Of a DNA stretch of 64,000 bases, positions 1 through 9,970 are shown in pieces. This stretch comes from an uncultured Flavobacteriales bacterium (lineage in GTDB: Bacteria; Bacteroidota; Bacteroidia; Flavobacteriales_D; CAJJDF01): assembly GCA_905182785.1 (NCBI GenBank), contig CAJJDF010000016.1, positions 62,001-126,000 of the forward strand. The letters run 5' to 3'. Under the pieces are notes generated by a model, which did not search any database, was not told the DNA's origin, and worked only from the letters and a program-made list of their open reading frames with translations. The stretch's first letter is position 1; the number at the start of each line of letters is the position of its first letter. The translations under genes were made by a program, and so were the position numbers.

Positions 1-53
1 GTGAATGTCTTATCTAAAACTTACATTTGTTTTTGTAAAAAAAATCAGTATAA

Positions 54-1847
54 ATGAATTTTTCGACACTCGATTGGATAATAATAATTTCATTCTTAGC
101 TATCACACTTTTTATAGGTTTATACTTTAAGGATAGAGCCAGTAAAAGTTTAACTGATTTTTTCTTGGCTGGAAGAAATTTACCTTGGTACATTGCTGGA
201 ATTTCTATGGTTGCAACCACATTTGCTGCTGATACACCTTTGTGGGTAACAGAAGTTATTCATAAAAGTGGAATTTCTGGAAACTGGCTATGGTGGAACA
301 TGCTGATAGGAGGTATGGTGACTACTTTTTTCTTTGCAAAACTTTGGAGAAGAGCAGATGTACTCACAGAATTAGAATTTCTCGACATTCGATATTCTGG
401 CAAGATTGTTAATTATTTCAGGGGATTCAAAGCTGTTTATTTAGGCATATTTTTTAATGCAATTGTTATAGGATGGGTAAATTCTGCCATGATAAAAATA
501 ATGATGGTCTTCTTTGGAACCGATTCCCAAACAGCCTTTTACATTGTTGCAGGACTCATGGTTTTAATTGCTATTTATAGTTCAATCTCAGGATTGTTAG
601 GGGTTGCAATAACTGATGCTTTACAATTTGTCTTGGCAATGACAGGTTGTATTATTTTGGCAGTTATTATGGTAAATTCCGAGCAAGTTGGTGGAATTGA
701 TGGGTTAAAAGAAAAACTACCAGCTTGGCGTTTCGATTTTTTTCCAAATTTTGACAAAGCGAATACAATTGGAACTTTCACAGTTTCTATTTTAGCTTTC
801 ATTTCTTTTATTGGAGTTCAATGGTGGGCAAGTTGGTACCCAGGAGCTGAACCTGGTGGTGGTGGATATATTTCTCAAAGAATGATGAGTACCAAAAGTG
901 AAAAAGATTCTGTTTTCGCTACTTTATTTTTCCAAATAGCACATTATTGCCTTCGTCCTTGGCCTTGGATTATTGTAGGACTTTGTGCTTTGGTTGTTTA
1001 TCCCGATTTAACTAGTGCTAATGCAGGAGAAGGATTTGTGCGAGCTATGAATGACTTTATGCCGTCAGGATTAAAAGGATTGTTGTTTACTGCATTTTTG
1101 GGAGCTTACATGAGTACAATATCAACCCAGCTGAATTGGGGTGCTAGTTATTTAACCAATGACTTGTATAAAAGAAATTTTGGAAAAGACGAAACACAAA
1201 AACAACTAGTTAATAAAGGAAAACTATTTACGGTTGTAATAATGATAGTTGCAGTTATCACTACGACTTTTATAGAAACAATAGATGGAGCAGCTAGATT
1301 TTTAATAGGATCTTCTGCAGGTTTAGGAGCAGTTTTAATTCTGAGGTGGTACTGGTGGAGAATAAACATTTGGAGTGAAATAAGTGCAACCTTAGCACCA
1401 ATTTTAGGATATACTATTGCAAAATATGTGATTGCTCCCAAGTATCAAATTGAGGATGGAAATGCATTCATTGAAAACGAAGGGATTTTATTAGTAACAA
1501 CTTTATTTACTACAATAGTTTGGTTAATTGTTACTTTCATGACTAAACCGACCGACAAAGAAAAGCTACTTTCATTTTACCACAAAGTAAAACCTGATGG
1601 AGCATGGAATCCAATTAAACAATTGACTAATTACAAAGAAGAAAAATCTAACCTCCCTTATTTAGTAGTATGCTGGATAACCTCTGTTTGGATGACCTAT
1701 TCAATTTTGTTTTTTATTGGTAAATTAATATTTAAAGAATGGTATTCTGTAATGATTTGGGGGGCAAGTTCGTTAATCAGTCTTATACTATTTAGAATAT
1801 TCTTAAGTAAAACCTCAATTTTTGATAAAACCCCAATCAATGACTAA
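54..1847 (+). CDS. Sodium:solute symporter family protein
   Basis: 597-aa multi-TM ORF with SSS-like N-terminus (DFFLAGRNLPWYIAGISMVATTFAADTPLWVTE). Confidence 0.9.
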   Translation: MNFSTLDWIIIISFLAITLFIGLYFKDRASKSLTDFFLAGRNLPWYIAGISMVATTFAADTPLWVTEVIHKSGISGNWLWWNMLIGGMVTTFFFAKLWRRADVLTELEFLDIRYSGKIVNYFRGFKAVYLGIFFNAIVIGWVNSAMIKIMMVFFGTDSQTAFYIVAGLMVLIAIYSSISGLLGVAITDALQFVLAMTGCIILAVIMVNSEQVGGIDGLKEKLPAWRFDFFPNFDKANTIGTFTVSILAFISFIGVQWWASWYPGAEPGGGGYISQRMMSTKSEKDSVFATLFFQIAHYCLRPWPWIIVGLCALVVYPDLTSANAGEGFVRAMNDFMPSGLKGLLFTAFLGAYMSTISTQLNWGASYLTNDLYKRNFGKDETQKQLVNKGKLFTVVIMIVAVITTTFIETIDGAARFLIGSSAGLGAVLILRWYWWRINIWSEISATLAPILGYTIAKYVIAPKYQIEDGNAFIENEGILLVTTLFTTIVWLIVTFMTKPTDKEKLLSFYHKVKPDGAWNPIKQLTNYKEEKSNLPYLVVCWITSVWMTYSILFFIGKLIFKEWYSVMIWGASSLISLILFRIFLSKTSIFDKTPIND

Positions 1848-2574
1848 TTCTAACAACTGGTTTGCAAGCTGGTTCGACTCCCCATATTACCATATTTTAT
1901 ATAAAAATAGAGACTACAAGGAAGCTGATTTTTTTATACAAAATTTAACCAGTTACCTAAAACCAAATAACGAAGATGAAATTCTGGATTTGGCTTGTGG
2001 TGCGGGACGTCATTCTATATTTCTTAATAGTTTAGGATATAAAGTTACAGGAGTAGATTTATCTCCAAATAGCATAGAAAAAGCTTTAGAATCTAAGAAT
2101 GACAACCTTAATTTTGATGTGCATGACATGCGTGAAGTATACAAAGAGAATGGGTTTAACTTTGTGTTTAATCTATTTACAAGTTTTGGTTATTTTGATT
2201 CTAATGATGAAAATATAAAGATGTTACAATCGGTTGAAAAAACACTTAAACCCAATGGTATTTTTGTTCTCGATTTCTTTAATGCCAATAATGTGATTAA
2301 AAATTTGGTAGAGGAAGAGACTAAAGAAGTGGAAGGAGTAGAGTTTAAATTGAAAAGAGAATTAAAAAAAGGTAAAATTATTAAGCACATTGAATTTGAA
2401 ACAAAAAATCAAAGTTTTTCCTATTCTGAAAGAGTGCAAGCCATTAAACTGGAAGATTTTGAAGAATTATTTTCTCATACAAATATGAAAATCATTACTA
2501 CCTTTGGAAATCATTCTCTAGAAGGGTTTGATAAAGAAAAATCAGATAGACTAATCATCATTGCACAAAAATAG
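1840..2574 (+). CDS. Class I SAM-dependent methyltransferase
   Basis: SAM motif DLACGAGRHSIFLNSLGYKVTGVDLS; likely ATG at 1840 overlapping upstream stop (ORF track starts at 1822). Confidence 0.88.
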   Translation: MTNSNNWFASWFDSPYYHILYKNRDYKEADFFIQNLTSYLKPNNEDEILDLACGAGRHSIFLNSLGYKVTGVDLSPNSIEKALESKNDNLNFDVHDMREVYKENGFNFVFNLFTSFGYFDSNDENIKMLQSVEKTLKPNGIFVLDFFNANNVIKNLVEEETKEVEGVEFKLKRELKKGKIIKHIEFETKNQSFSYSERVQAIKLEDFEELFSHTNMKIITTFGNHSLEGFDKEKSDRLIIIAQK

Positions 2575-3321
2575 ATGGAAAATTTTGTAACATACAATAG
2601 TTTAATAGGAGTAGTACTTTTGGGAGGATTTTTAGTCTTTCTCTTAAAGGAAAAAATCACCCAGTATTTAAAATACATACTGGCTTTTAGTGGAGCATTT
2701 ATGCTTTCCATAGCTGTTCTTCACATCATCCCAGAGGTTTATGTAAACAATGGGTTTTCTATTGGAATATTTGTATTGTTTGGTTTCTTAATTCAATTAA
2801 TTCTCGAATATTTTTCACAAGGAATAGAACACGGACATATTCATGTACACCATAATAAGTCTATATTTTATTTAGCTCCTATTCTTATTAGTTTGTGTTT
2901 TCATGCCTTCCTTGAAGGTCTTCCATTGGCAAGAGACTTTTCATTGGAGATTCATCAATCACATGGTCATAGTCACGAACATGGTAACTCGTTTTTAATT
3001 AGTATATTATTACACAAGTTTCCAATTGGAATTGCTTTGATGACCTTGTTCTTGAAAGCAAAACTAAGAATGGGTTTAGCTTTTTTATGGCTTATAGTAT
3101 TTGCTTTAATGGCTCCATTAGGTAAATTAGTAGGAACATTTTTTCAAGACTTCTTTAACGATTTCAATTCAATTTTCGAATATATTTTGGCAATCGTATT
3201 AGGAATGTTTCTTCACATCTCAACTACTATTTTATTCGAATCAGATGAAAGTCACAAATTCAATTTAATGAAATTGATAATTATTATGACAGGAGGTTTA
3301 GTAGCTTATTTAGTGGTCTAA
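2575..3321 (+). CDS. ZIP family metal transporter
   Basis: TM protein with His-rich loops (HGHIHVHHNK, HQSHGHSHEHG) and HAFLEGLP / HKFPIGIAL motifs. Confidence 0.85.
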   Translation: MENFVTYNSLIGVVLLGGFLVFLLKEKITQYLKYILAFSGAFMLSIAVLHIIPEVYVNNGFSIGIFVLFGFLIQLILEYFSQGIEHGHIHVHHNKSIFYLAPILISLCFHAFLEGLPLARDFSLEIHQSHGHSHEHGNSFLISILLHKFPIGIALMTLFLKAKLRMGLAFLWLIVFALMAPLGKLVGTFFQDFFNDFNSIFEYILAIVLGMFLHISTTILFESDESHKFNLMKLIIIMTGGLVAYLVV

Positions 3322-3357
3322 AGCACGATTTTTTTTTGTGATTAAATCTAATGAGTT

Positions 3358-3474
3358 TTAAAATAGATTTTTAGTAAGATAAACTCCTTTATTCAAATTA
3401 GAAATAGAAATTGTTTTATTAGAAGAGATTTCTCCAAATACTTTTTCTCCTAAAAAGTTATAGATTTCAACTTT
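3358..3474 (-). pseudogene. Remnant of a T9SS type A sorting domain (C-terminal tail)
   Basis: Minus-strand translation KVEIYNFLGEKVFGEISSNKTISISNLNKGVYLTKNLF* with no intact upstream ORF. Confidence 0.7.
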
Positions 3475-3667
3475 TTTATTTCATAACTGCCTTAGTTTAT
3501 TTTAAAGTAATTTTGTGCTTTTTTATATAATCACTTTAAAACCTTATCAAACAGTCAATCTAAGAAGAGTGGTTTTAAGTCTAAGAAAATCATATTCGGG
3601 TCCATAAACTGAATTTTTTTAATGAATAATTCTTTTAGTATTTAATAAAGAAAAGAAAATGTAATTG

Positions 3668-4249
3668 TTAGTTTGACAAAGGAAGATTAAATCTATTCTC
3701 AACCTTAGTTTCTATTTTATTAAACAATTGATCTGGTTTATGTGTTCGCCACTCTATTAAATCAAAATCTTCTCCAAATAATATGTAGCTATCAATATTT
3801 GCATCAGAAAATTCTTCTAAAACATGAGGGTGAAAATTTAAGAAAACCATCCAGCCATCTTCCAATTCATCAAATAATTCTTCGTAATAACAATCGTCTG
3901 AACTATGAAAATTTAAAACATTTTCGCCAATCATTATAAATTTATCTATCCCTTCTTGAATCATTATTTCAAAAACTTCAAGTTTCAAATTCATAATGTC
4001 ATTCTCAATGCAATCATTCCATTCTCCAATCATTTCTATCACGGCAAAACCACTGTCGTAATCAGCAAATATTATTTTAATGAATAATGTCTCAGAGCCA
4101 AAATCATCCCATTGTGGGTGTAGTAGAAAGTTATAGACCTTATTTGTATATTCAAATTCACTGTACTCCCTTTCAAAAAAAGGCGAACGATAATCTTCTG
4201 AGGCTACATAAAGATTTCTCCAGTTAAAGTGTGGTTCTATGGCGTGCAT
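3668..4249 (-). CDS. Hypothetical protein
   Basis: 193-aa ORF with ordinary acidic composition, isolated gene. Confidence 0.7.
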   Translation of the reverse strand: MHAIEPHFNWRNLYVASEDYRSPFFEREYSEFEYTNKVYNFLLHPQWDDFGSETLFIKIIFADYDSGFAVIEMIGEWNDCIENDIMNLKLEVFEIMIQEGIDKFIMIGENVLNFHSSDDCYYEELFDELEDGWMVFLNFHPHVLEEFSDANIDSYILFGEDFDLIEWRTHKPDQLFNKIETKVENRFNLPLSN

Positions 4250-4349
4250 TAAAGATTAATTGAATTTATGATTCAAAAATAAATAAAAAATCATTCGAAT
4301 TCTTGAAATTTTGATGAATCTTAAAAATAAAAAATAATGTAGGTTTAAG

Positions 4350-4381
4350 TTGATACAAGACTTTTCAAATCTGTATATTTG
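4350..4381 (+). promoter_or_regulatory. Putative Bacteroidota-type promoter (TTG ... TATATTTG)
   Basis: TTG at 4350-4352 and TATATTTG at 4374-4381 upstream of the 4417 CDS; fits TTG/TAnnTTTG. Confidence 0.45.
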
Positions 4382-4416
4382 AAACAATATAAATGTTCGA
4401 TAAATAGTATTTAAAA

Positions 4417-5838
4417 ATGAGATTATTTCTAAAAAATAAAATTAAGACAAAATTTAGTTTGCCAACAGATGATTTTTTTAACAAATTACGAAATAAGGAA
4501 TACGCTAAATTAGATTCTTTAGGACAAACCTATTTAGATTTTACGGGGGGAAACCTTCATCCTAAATCATTATTAAAAGATCATTTCAATTTATTGCAAA
4601 ACAGTATCATGGGTAATCCTCATTCTACTAATCCTAGTTCTCAAATGTCTACCAAATTGGTGGAAGAAGCAAGGCAAAAGATATTAGACTTTTTCAACGC
4701 AGAAGATTATTACTGCATATTTACTTCCAATGCATCTGGAGCATTAAAAATTGTAGGAGAATGTTACCCGTTCGAAGATAATGGACATTATTTAATGACT
4801 TCGGATAATCACAACTCAGTAAATGGAATTCGAGAATATTGCAAATCAAAAGGTGCAGACTACACTTATTCACCAATTCGTCAAGAAGATTTGAGAATAG
4901 ATGATGAACACTTAATAAAAAATTTAAATTCTTTTCAAGACAAAACAAATAAGTTATTTGCATTTCCTGCACAATCCAATGTGTCGGGAGTAAAACACAA
5001 TTGGGAATGGGTGAAAACTGCAAAAGAAAAAGGATGGGATGTATTGTTAGATGCAGCCGCATTTGTACCAACTTGTAAACTAGATTTAAAAGAAGTACAA
5101 CCAGATTTTGTAACGATTTCATTTTATAAAATATTTGGGTTCCCAACCGGAATTGGTTGTTTGTTAGTAAAAAAATCATCTTTTCCTAAACTTAAAAAGC
5201 ATTGGTTTGCAGGAGGAACAGTTGATTATGTTTCAGTAATAGAAAGTAGCCATTTGTTGATCCACAACCAGGAGAGGTTCGAAAATGGGACATTAAATTA
5301 TCTTGATATCCCAGCAATTACAATGGGATTAAATTTCATAGAATCCATAGGAATTGAAAATATTAGGACAAGAGTAAAGCAGCTTACAGGATTATTCATA
5401 GAAGAAATGAGTAAACTAAAACACGATAATGGAACACCTATAGTAAGAATGTTTGGACCTTTGAATACAGAAAGAAGAGGAGGGACAATAATTCTTAACT
5501 TCCAGGATAAAGACGGAAAGACATTTCCATTTGATTGGGTAGAAAACCAAGCAAATAAGAAATTGATATCCATTCGTTCAGGATGTTTTTGTAATCCAGG
5601 AATAGATGAAACGAATAATTGTATTTCTAACGAAGAAATGACTCAATATTACAGCAGTAGAAAAGAAAAAGAGTTTGATTCCTCAATTAATTTTTTGTCA
5701 TATATGTCTCAGCAAATTGGTAGAATGAGAGGGGCAACAAGAGTTTCTTTTGGAATTGCTACAACTACTAAAGATATCGAAACATTTATTAATTTTGTGT
5801 CCGAATTAAAAAACAAAACGATTTCTATTTGTAAATAA
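4417..5838 (+). CDS. Aminotransferase class V-fold PLP enzyme (molybdenum cofactor sulfurase-like)
   Basis: FTSNASGALKIVGE, SFYKIFGFPTGIGCLLV (PLP-Lys region), RSGCFCNPG motif. Confidence 0.85.
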   Translation: MRLFLKNKIKTKFSLPTDDFFNKLRNKEYAKLDSLGQTYLDFTGGNLHPKSLLKDHFNLLQNSIMGNPHSTNPSSQMSTKLVEEARQKILDFFNAEDYYCIFTSNASGALKIVGECYPFEDNGHYLMTSDNHNSVNGIREYCKSKGADYTYSPIRQEDLRIDDEHLIKNLNSFQDKTNKLFAFPAQSNVSGVKHNWEWVKTAKEKGWDVLLDAAAFVPTCKLDLKEVQPDFVTISFYKIFGFPTGIGCLLVKKSSFPKLKKHWFAGGTVDYVSVIESSHLLIHNQERFENGTLNYLDIPAITMGLNFIESIGIENIRTRVKQLTGLFIEEMSKLKHDNGTPIVRMFGPLNTERRGGTIILNFQDKDGKTFPFDWVENQANKKLISIRSGCFCNPGIDETNNCISNEEMTQYYSSRKEKEFDSSINFLSYMSQQIGRMRGATRVSFGIATTTKDIETFINFVSELKNKTISICK

Positions 5839-5930
5839 TAAGACTATAAAATTTAATTAAGAATTTTTAAGCACTTATTCTAAACAAAAACTTATTCCTT
5901 GCGTATATTTATGTAAAGTAAGAAAAAACA

Positions 5931-6827
5931 ATGGATACTTTTCAATCACAAATAGAAGAATTTTCGAATTACATTCAAAATGAAAGAAGATTATCCCCGC
6001 ATACTTTAACAGCTTACCAAACTGATTTAAGACAATTTCAATATTTTTTGGAGGAAACACTTAGGTTGAAGTCCTTTACAGAAGGAACCTACAATGAAAT
6101 AAGAATGTGGATCATTCATCTTAAAGAAAATGAAATTTCTAATAGGTCTATCAATAGGAAGATATCAACATTAAAATCTTTATTCAAATATTTTATAACA
6201 AAACAGAAAGTTAAAGTAAATCCAATGCTTAAAATAATAGCGCCAAAACAATCGAAAAAACTTCCTGTTTATTTTGATCAAAAACTATTAAACAACTTAT
6301 TCAATTCTGAAGTTTTTACAAATGACTTTATGGGAATAAGAGATATTTTAATAATGGAATTGCTTTATGGAACTGGAATGCGCCTTGCTGAATTGATAAA
6401 TATTAAACAAACAGACATAGATAATCTTGAAATAAAAGTATTAGGAAAAGGGAATAAGGAAAGAATAATTCCGATAACAAAAAATATAGCGTCATTTATA
6501 TCCTTATATAATGAAAAAAGAAAGGAAGAATTTACAACAAAAAATAACCATTATTTGTTATTGACAAACAAGGGAGATAAACTATATGAAAAATTTGTAT
6601 ATCGAGTAGTAAATCATTATCTTGGATTAGTAACAAATGAAAAGAAAAGAAGTCCACATACCATGAGGCATTCATTTGCTACTAACATGTTGAATAACGG
6701 AGCTCAGCTTCATACGATAAAAGAAATATTAGGTCACGCTAACTTGTCGGCAACACAAGTTTATACGCACAACACAATTGAGAGACTAAGAGATGCTTAT
6801 AAAAAGTTTCACCCTAAAGAAAATTAA
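5931..6827 (+). CDS. Tyrosine recombinase XerC/XerD family
   Basis: Integrase motifs GTGMRLAELI, SPHTMRHSFATNML, LGHANLSATQVYTH; housekeeping-like context. Confidence 0.88.
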   Translation: MDTFQSQIEEFSNYIQNERRLSPHTLTAYQTDLRQFQYFLEETLRLKSFTEGTYNEIRMWIIHLKENEISNRSINRKISTLKSLFKYFITKQKVKVNPMLKIIAPKQSKKLPVYFDQKLLNNLFNSEVFTNDFMGIRDILIMELLYGTGMRLAELINIKQTDIDNLEIKVLGKGNKERIIPITKNIASFISLYNEKRKEEFTTKNNHYLLLTNKGDKLYEKFVYRVVNHYLGLVTNEKKRSPHTMRHSFATNMLNNGAQLHTIKEILGHANLSATQVYTHNTIERLRDAYKKFHPKEN

Positions 6828-6850
6828 TATTAACCTTAAAAATAATAATT

Positions 6851-7138
6851 ATGGATATCAAAATACAATCAATACATTTTGACGCAGACAAGAAGCTAGT
6901 AGATTTTGTAGAAGAGAAAGTAGGAAAACTATCTCACTACTATGATAAGATAATAGGGGGGGATGTTTTTTTAAAATTAGAAACAGCAGATCAAGAAAAC
7001 AAAGTAGCAGAAATTAAAATTAAGCTACCTGGCAAGGATTTATTTGCAAAAAAACAATGCAAATCATTTGAAGAAGCAACTGATGAAGCCGTAGAAGCAT
7101 TGAGAAGACAAATTAATAAGCATAAATCAAAAAAATAA
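6851..7138 (+). CDS. hpf: Ribosome hibernation-promoting factor / RaiA family
   Basis: 95-aa MDIKIQSIHFDADKKLVDFVEEKVGKLSHYYDKI; C-terminal ALRRQINKHKSKK. Confidence 0.88.
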   Translation: MDIKIQSIHFDADKKLVDFVEEKVGKLSHYYDKIIGGDVFLKLETADQENKVAEIKIKLPGKDLFAKKQCKSFEEATDEAVEALRRQINKHKSKK

Positions 7139-7168
7139 TTAGATTTAAATAAAATTTTTTATACTTTT

Positions 7169-7200
7169 GGGCCTTGATAATTTTTCAAGGCCCTTTTTTT
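7169..7200 (+). terminator. Rho-independent terminator after hpf
   Basis: GGGCCTTGA-N7-TCAAGGCCC followed by T7. Confidence 0.85.
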
Positions 7201-7282
7201 ATGCCAGTTCTATTATTTATTGGGGGATATTAGCGCAGAAATATTAATTTTAAAAAAAAATGAAATATTTCTTCCAAAATGT

Positions 7283-7312
7283 TTGAATATAAAAATATCT
7301 TTTCTAAATTTG
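7283..7312 (+). promoter_or_regulatory. Putative promoter of tRNA-tuf cluster (TTG-N19-TAAATTTG)
   Basis: TTG 7283-7285, TAAATTTG 7305-7312, about 29 bp upstream of the first tRNA. Confidence 0.6.
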
Positions 7313-7340
7313 CAGACCCTAAAAAAACTAGGGAATAAAA

Positions 7341-7414
7341 GCCGATATAGCTCAGCTGGCTAGAGCAGCTGATTTGTAATCAGCAGGTCGTGGGTTCGAG
7401 TCCCTCTATCGGCT
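7341..7414 (+). tRNA. tRNA-Thr (anticodon TGT)
   Basis: Acceptor GCCGATA/TATCGGC, anticodon loop tTTGTAAt, T-arm GGGTTCGAGTCCC. Confidence 0.95.
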
Positions 7415-7495
7415 CTTTTAAAATTTAAAAAACGCACTTAAGTAAGTGCACTTATGTCGAAAGTGACGTGAGTTATTTGAAATAACATTTCATTT

Positions 7496-7577
7496 GGGGA
7501 GATACTCAAGCGGCCAACGAGGACAGACTGTAAATCTGTTGACTACGTCTTCGCAGGTTCGAATCCTGCTCTCCCCA
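7496..7577 (+). tRNA. tRNA-Tyr (anticodon GTA)
   Basis: Acceptor GGGGAGA/TCTCCCC, anticodon GTA, long variable arm, T-arm GGTTCGAATCC. Confidence 0.95.
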
Positions 7578-7608
7578 CATTTGAATAAAAAAATTAGTAA
7601 GATTATAA

Positions 7609-7681
7609 GCGAGAGTAGCTCAGTTGATAGAGCGTCAGCCTTCCAAGCTGAGGGTCGCGGGTTTGAGCCCCGTCTCTCGCT
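7609..7681 (+). tRNA. tRNA-Gly (anticodon TCC)
   Basis: Acceptor GCGAGAG/CTCTCGC, anticodon loop CTTCCAA. Confidence 0.95.
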
Positions 7682-7691
7682 CATTATTTTT

Positions 7692-7763
7692 GCTGATGTA
7701 GCTCAGGGGTAGAGCACTTGCTTGGTAAGTAAGAGGTCACGGGTTCAATTCCCGTCATTAGCT
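7692..7763 (+). tRNA. tRNA-Thr (anticodon GGT)
   Basis: Acceptor GCTGATG/CATTAGC, anticodon loop TTGGTAA. Confidence 0.94.
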
Positions 7764-7822
7764 CATCCTACTGAAACAGTTTGAATATAAATAAATAACA
7801 ACAATAAAAAAACAACATAGCC

Positions 7823-9010
7823 ATGGCTAAAGAAAAATTCGACCGTTCGAAACCACACGTAAACATAGGAACAATTGGTCACGTAGATCACGGGAAAACT
7901 ACTCTAACAGCTGCTATTTCAAGTGTACTAGCATCTAAAGGATTAGCAGAAACAAGAGATTTTAGTTCAATTGATAATGCACCTGAAGAAAAAGAAAGAG
8001 GTATTACAATTAATACTTCACACATTGAATACGAAACTGCAACTAGACACTACGCACACGTAGATTGTCCAGGTCACGCAGATTACGTAAAGAACATGGT
8101 TACTGGAGCTGCACAAATGGATGGAGCTATCCTTGTAGTGGCTGCAACTGATGGACCAATGCCTCAAACTAGAGAACATATCCTATTAGGAAGACAAGTA
8201 GGTATTCCTAGAATGGTTGTATTCATGAATAAAGTGGATATGGTTGATGATGAAGAACTATTAGAGTTGGTTGAAATGGAAATAAGAGAATTACTTTCTT
8301 TTTACCAGTATGATGGAGATAACGCACCAGTAATAGCAGGTTCTGCATTAGGAGGTCTTAATGGAGATGCTAAATGGGTTGATTCTATTATGGAACTGAT
8401 GGATGCTGTTGATACTTACATTGAGCTTCCAGTAAGAGATGTAGAAAAAGAATTCTTAATGCCAGTTGAAGATGTATTTTCAATTACAGGAAGAGGGACA
8501 GTTGCTACAGGAAAAATCGAAACAGGAGTTATAAACTCTGGTGACGAAGTTGAAATTTCTGGAATGATCGAAATTCCATTGAAATCTACTGTAACAGGAG
8601 TTGAAATGTTTAGAAAAATACTAGACAGAGGAGAAGCTGGAGATAACGTAGGACTTTTATTGAGAGGTGTTGAAAAAGCAGCAATCAAGAGAGGTATGGT
8701 TATTACTAGACCTGGTACAATTACACCACATAAAAAATTCAAGGCTGAGATATATGTATTGAAAAAAGAAGAAGGAGGAAGACATACTCCATTCCAAAAC
8801 AAATATAGACCTCAATTTTACTTAAGAACTACTGATGTAACAGGAGAAATTTTCCTAGAAGCAGGTAGAGAAATGGTAATGCCTGGTGATAACGTTACTA
8901 TTACTGTAGAACTAATCGTTCCAGTTGCAATGTCAAAAGGACTTAGATTTGCAATAAGAGAAGGAGGAAGAACAGTAGGAGCTGGACAAGTTACAGAAAT
9001 ACTAGATTAA
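7823..9010 (+). CDS. tuf: Elongation factor Tu
   Basis: [32 protein letters not shown]; full length 395 aa. Confidence 0.99.
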   Translation: MAKEKFDRSKPHVNIGTIGHVDHGKTTLTAAISSVLASKGLAETRDFSSIDNAPEEKERGITINTSHIEYETATRHYAHVDCPGHADYVKNMVTGAAQMDGAILVVAATDGPMPQTREHILLGRQVGIPRMVVFMNKVDMVDDEELLELVEMEIRELLSFYQYDGDNAPVIAGSALGGLNGDAKWVDSIMELMDAVDTYIELPVRDVEKEFLMPVEDVFSITGRGTVATGKIETGVINSGDEVEISGMIEIPLKSTVTGVEMFRKILDRGEAGDNVGLLLRGVEKAAIKRGMVITRPGTITPHKKFKAEIYVLKKEEGGRHTPFQNKYRPQFYLRTTDVTGEIFLEAGREMVMPGDNVTITVELIVPVAMSKGLRFAIREGGRTVGAGQVTEILD

Positions 9011-9031
9011 GAAGAAATATAAAATGAGCAG

Positions 9032-9071
9032 CAATTCCAGTCTTTTTTAGGCTGGAATTGTTTCCTGTTTT
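9032..9071 (+). terminator. Hairpin between tuf and tRNA-Trp (possible terminator or processing site)
   Basis: CAATTCCAG...CTGGAATTG stem, then T-rich sequence. Confidence 0.6.
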
Positions 9072-9144
9072 ACGGGTGTAGCTCAGCTGGTAGAGCACTG
9101 GTCTCCAAAACCAGGTGTCGGGAGTTCGAGTCTCTCCACCCGTG
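9072..9144 (+). tRNA. tRNA-Trp (anticodon CCA)
   Basis: Acceptor ACGGGTG/CACCCGT, anticodon loop CTCCAAA. Confidence 0.95.
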
Positions 9145-9201
9145 CTTTAAAAGATGAGTTCAGTTAATTTAAAAGATCTCTACTAGTACATAAATTATAA
9201 C

Positions 9202-9420
9202 ATGGTAAAAATTAAAACATACATATCAGAAGTAATAACTGAGTTATTTGAGAAAGTAACTTGGCCAACATGGAGTGAATTACAAAATAGTTCATTTGTT
9301 GTATTAATTGCTTCAGCAATAGTGTCGTTAATTATATGGGCTATGGATTTTGTGGTTGGAAACAATCCACTAGGATTTTGGAGAGGAATTTTAGGTTTTA
9401 TTTACGATTTAATAGGATAA
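9202..9420 (+). CDS. secE: Preprotein translocase subunit SecE
   Basis: 72 aa, ELFEKVTWPTWSELQNSSFVVL; position upstream of nusG. Confidence 0.95.
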   Translation: MVKIKTYISEVITELFEKVTWPTWSELQNSSFVVLIASAIVSLIIWAMDFVVGNNPLGFWRGILGFIYDLIG

Positions 9421-9424
9421 CCTA

Positions 9425-9958
9425 ATGAAGTGGTATATTGTAAGAACCGTAACTGGTAAGGAAAAAAAGTCAAAGGAATATTTGGATATTGAAATCGAAA
9501 GATTAAATATGTCATCTTATATTGCTCAAATTTTAGTTCCAACAGAAAGAGTAATTCAGATTAAAGCTGGAAAAAAAATAATCAAGGAGAAGAATATTCT
9601 TCCTGGTTATATAATGGTTCAGGCAACTCTAGAAGGAGAGGTGAAACACCTGATAAAAAGTATTCCTAATGTTATGGGATTCTTATCTGGGGTTCAAGGA
9701 GGAGAGCCAATGCCAATGAGAGAGAATGAAGTAAATAGAATTTTAGGTAAAGCTGATGAAAGTGTTGATTTAGAAGATCAGATTTCCATTGACTATGTAA
9801 TTGGCGAAAGTGTAAAAATTACTGACGGTCCATTCAATAACTTTGATGGAATAATTGAGGAAGTAAACGAAGAGAAAAAGAAATTAAAAATAATGATAAA
9901 GATATTCGGTAGGAAGACTCCTGTTGAATTGAATTACATGCAAGTAGAAAAGCAATAA
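9425..9958 (+). CDS. nusG: Transcription termination/antitermination protein NusG
   Basis: MKWYIVRTVTGKEKK...GPFNNFDGIIEEVNEEKKKLKIMIKIFGRKTPVELNYMQVEK. Confidence 0.97.
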   Translation: MKWYIVRTVTGKEKKSKEYLDIEIERLNMSSYIAQILVPTERVIQIKAGKKIIKEKNILPGYIMVQATLEGEVKHLIKSIPNVMGFLSGVQGGEPMPMRENEVNRILGKADESVDLEDQISIDYVIGESVKITDGPFNNFDGIIEEVNEEKKKLKIMIKIFGRKTPVELNYMQVEKQ

Positions 9959-9970
9959 TTTTATAATAAA

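Noticed and set aside
5931-6827. Tyrosine recombinase as a marker of an integrated mobile element
   Set aside because: Looks like chromosomal XerC/D next to hpf and the tRNA-tuf cluster; no phage or transfer genes or attachment-site repeats nearby.
7490-7712. ORFs on both strands (7490-7684 -, 7494-7712 +)
   Set aside because: They are spurious translations of the tRNA-Tyr and tRNA-Gly genes.
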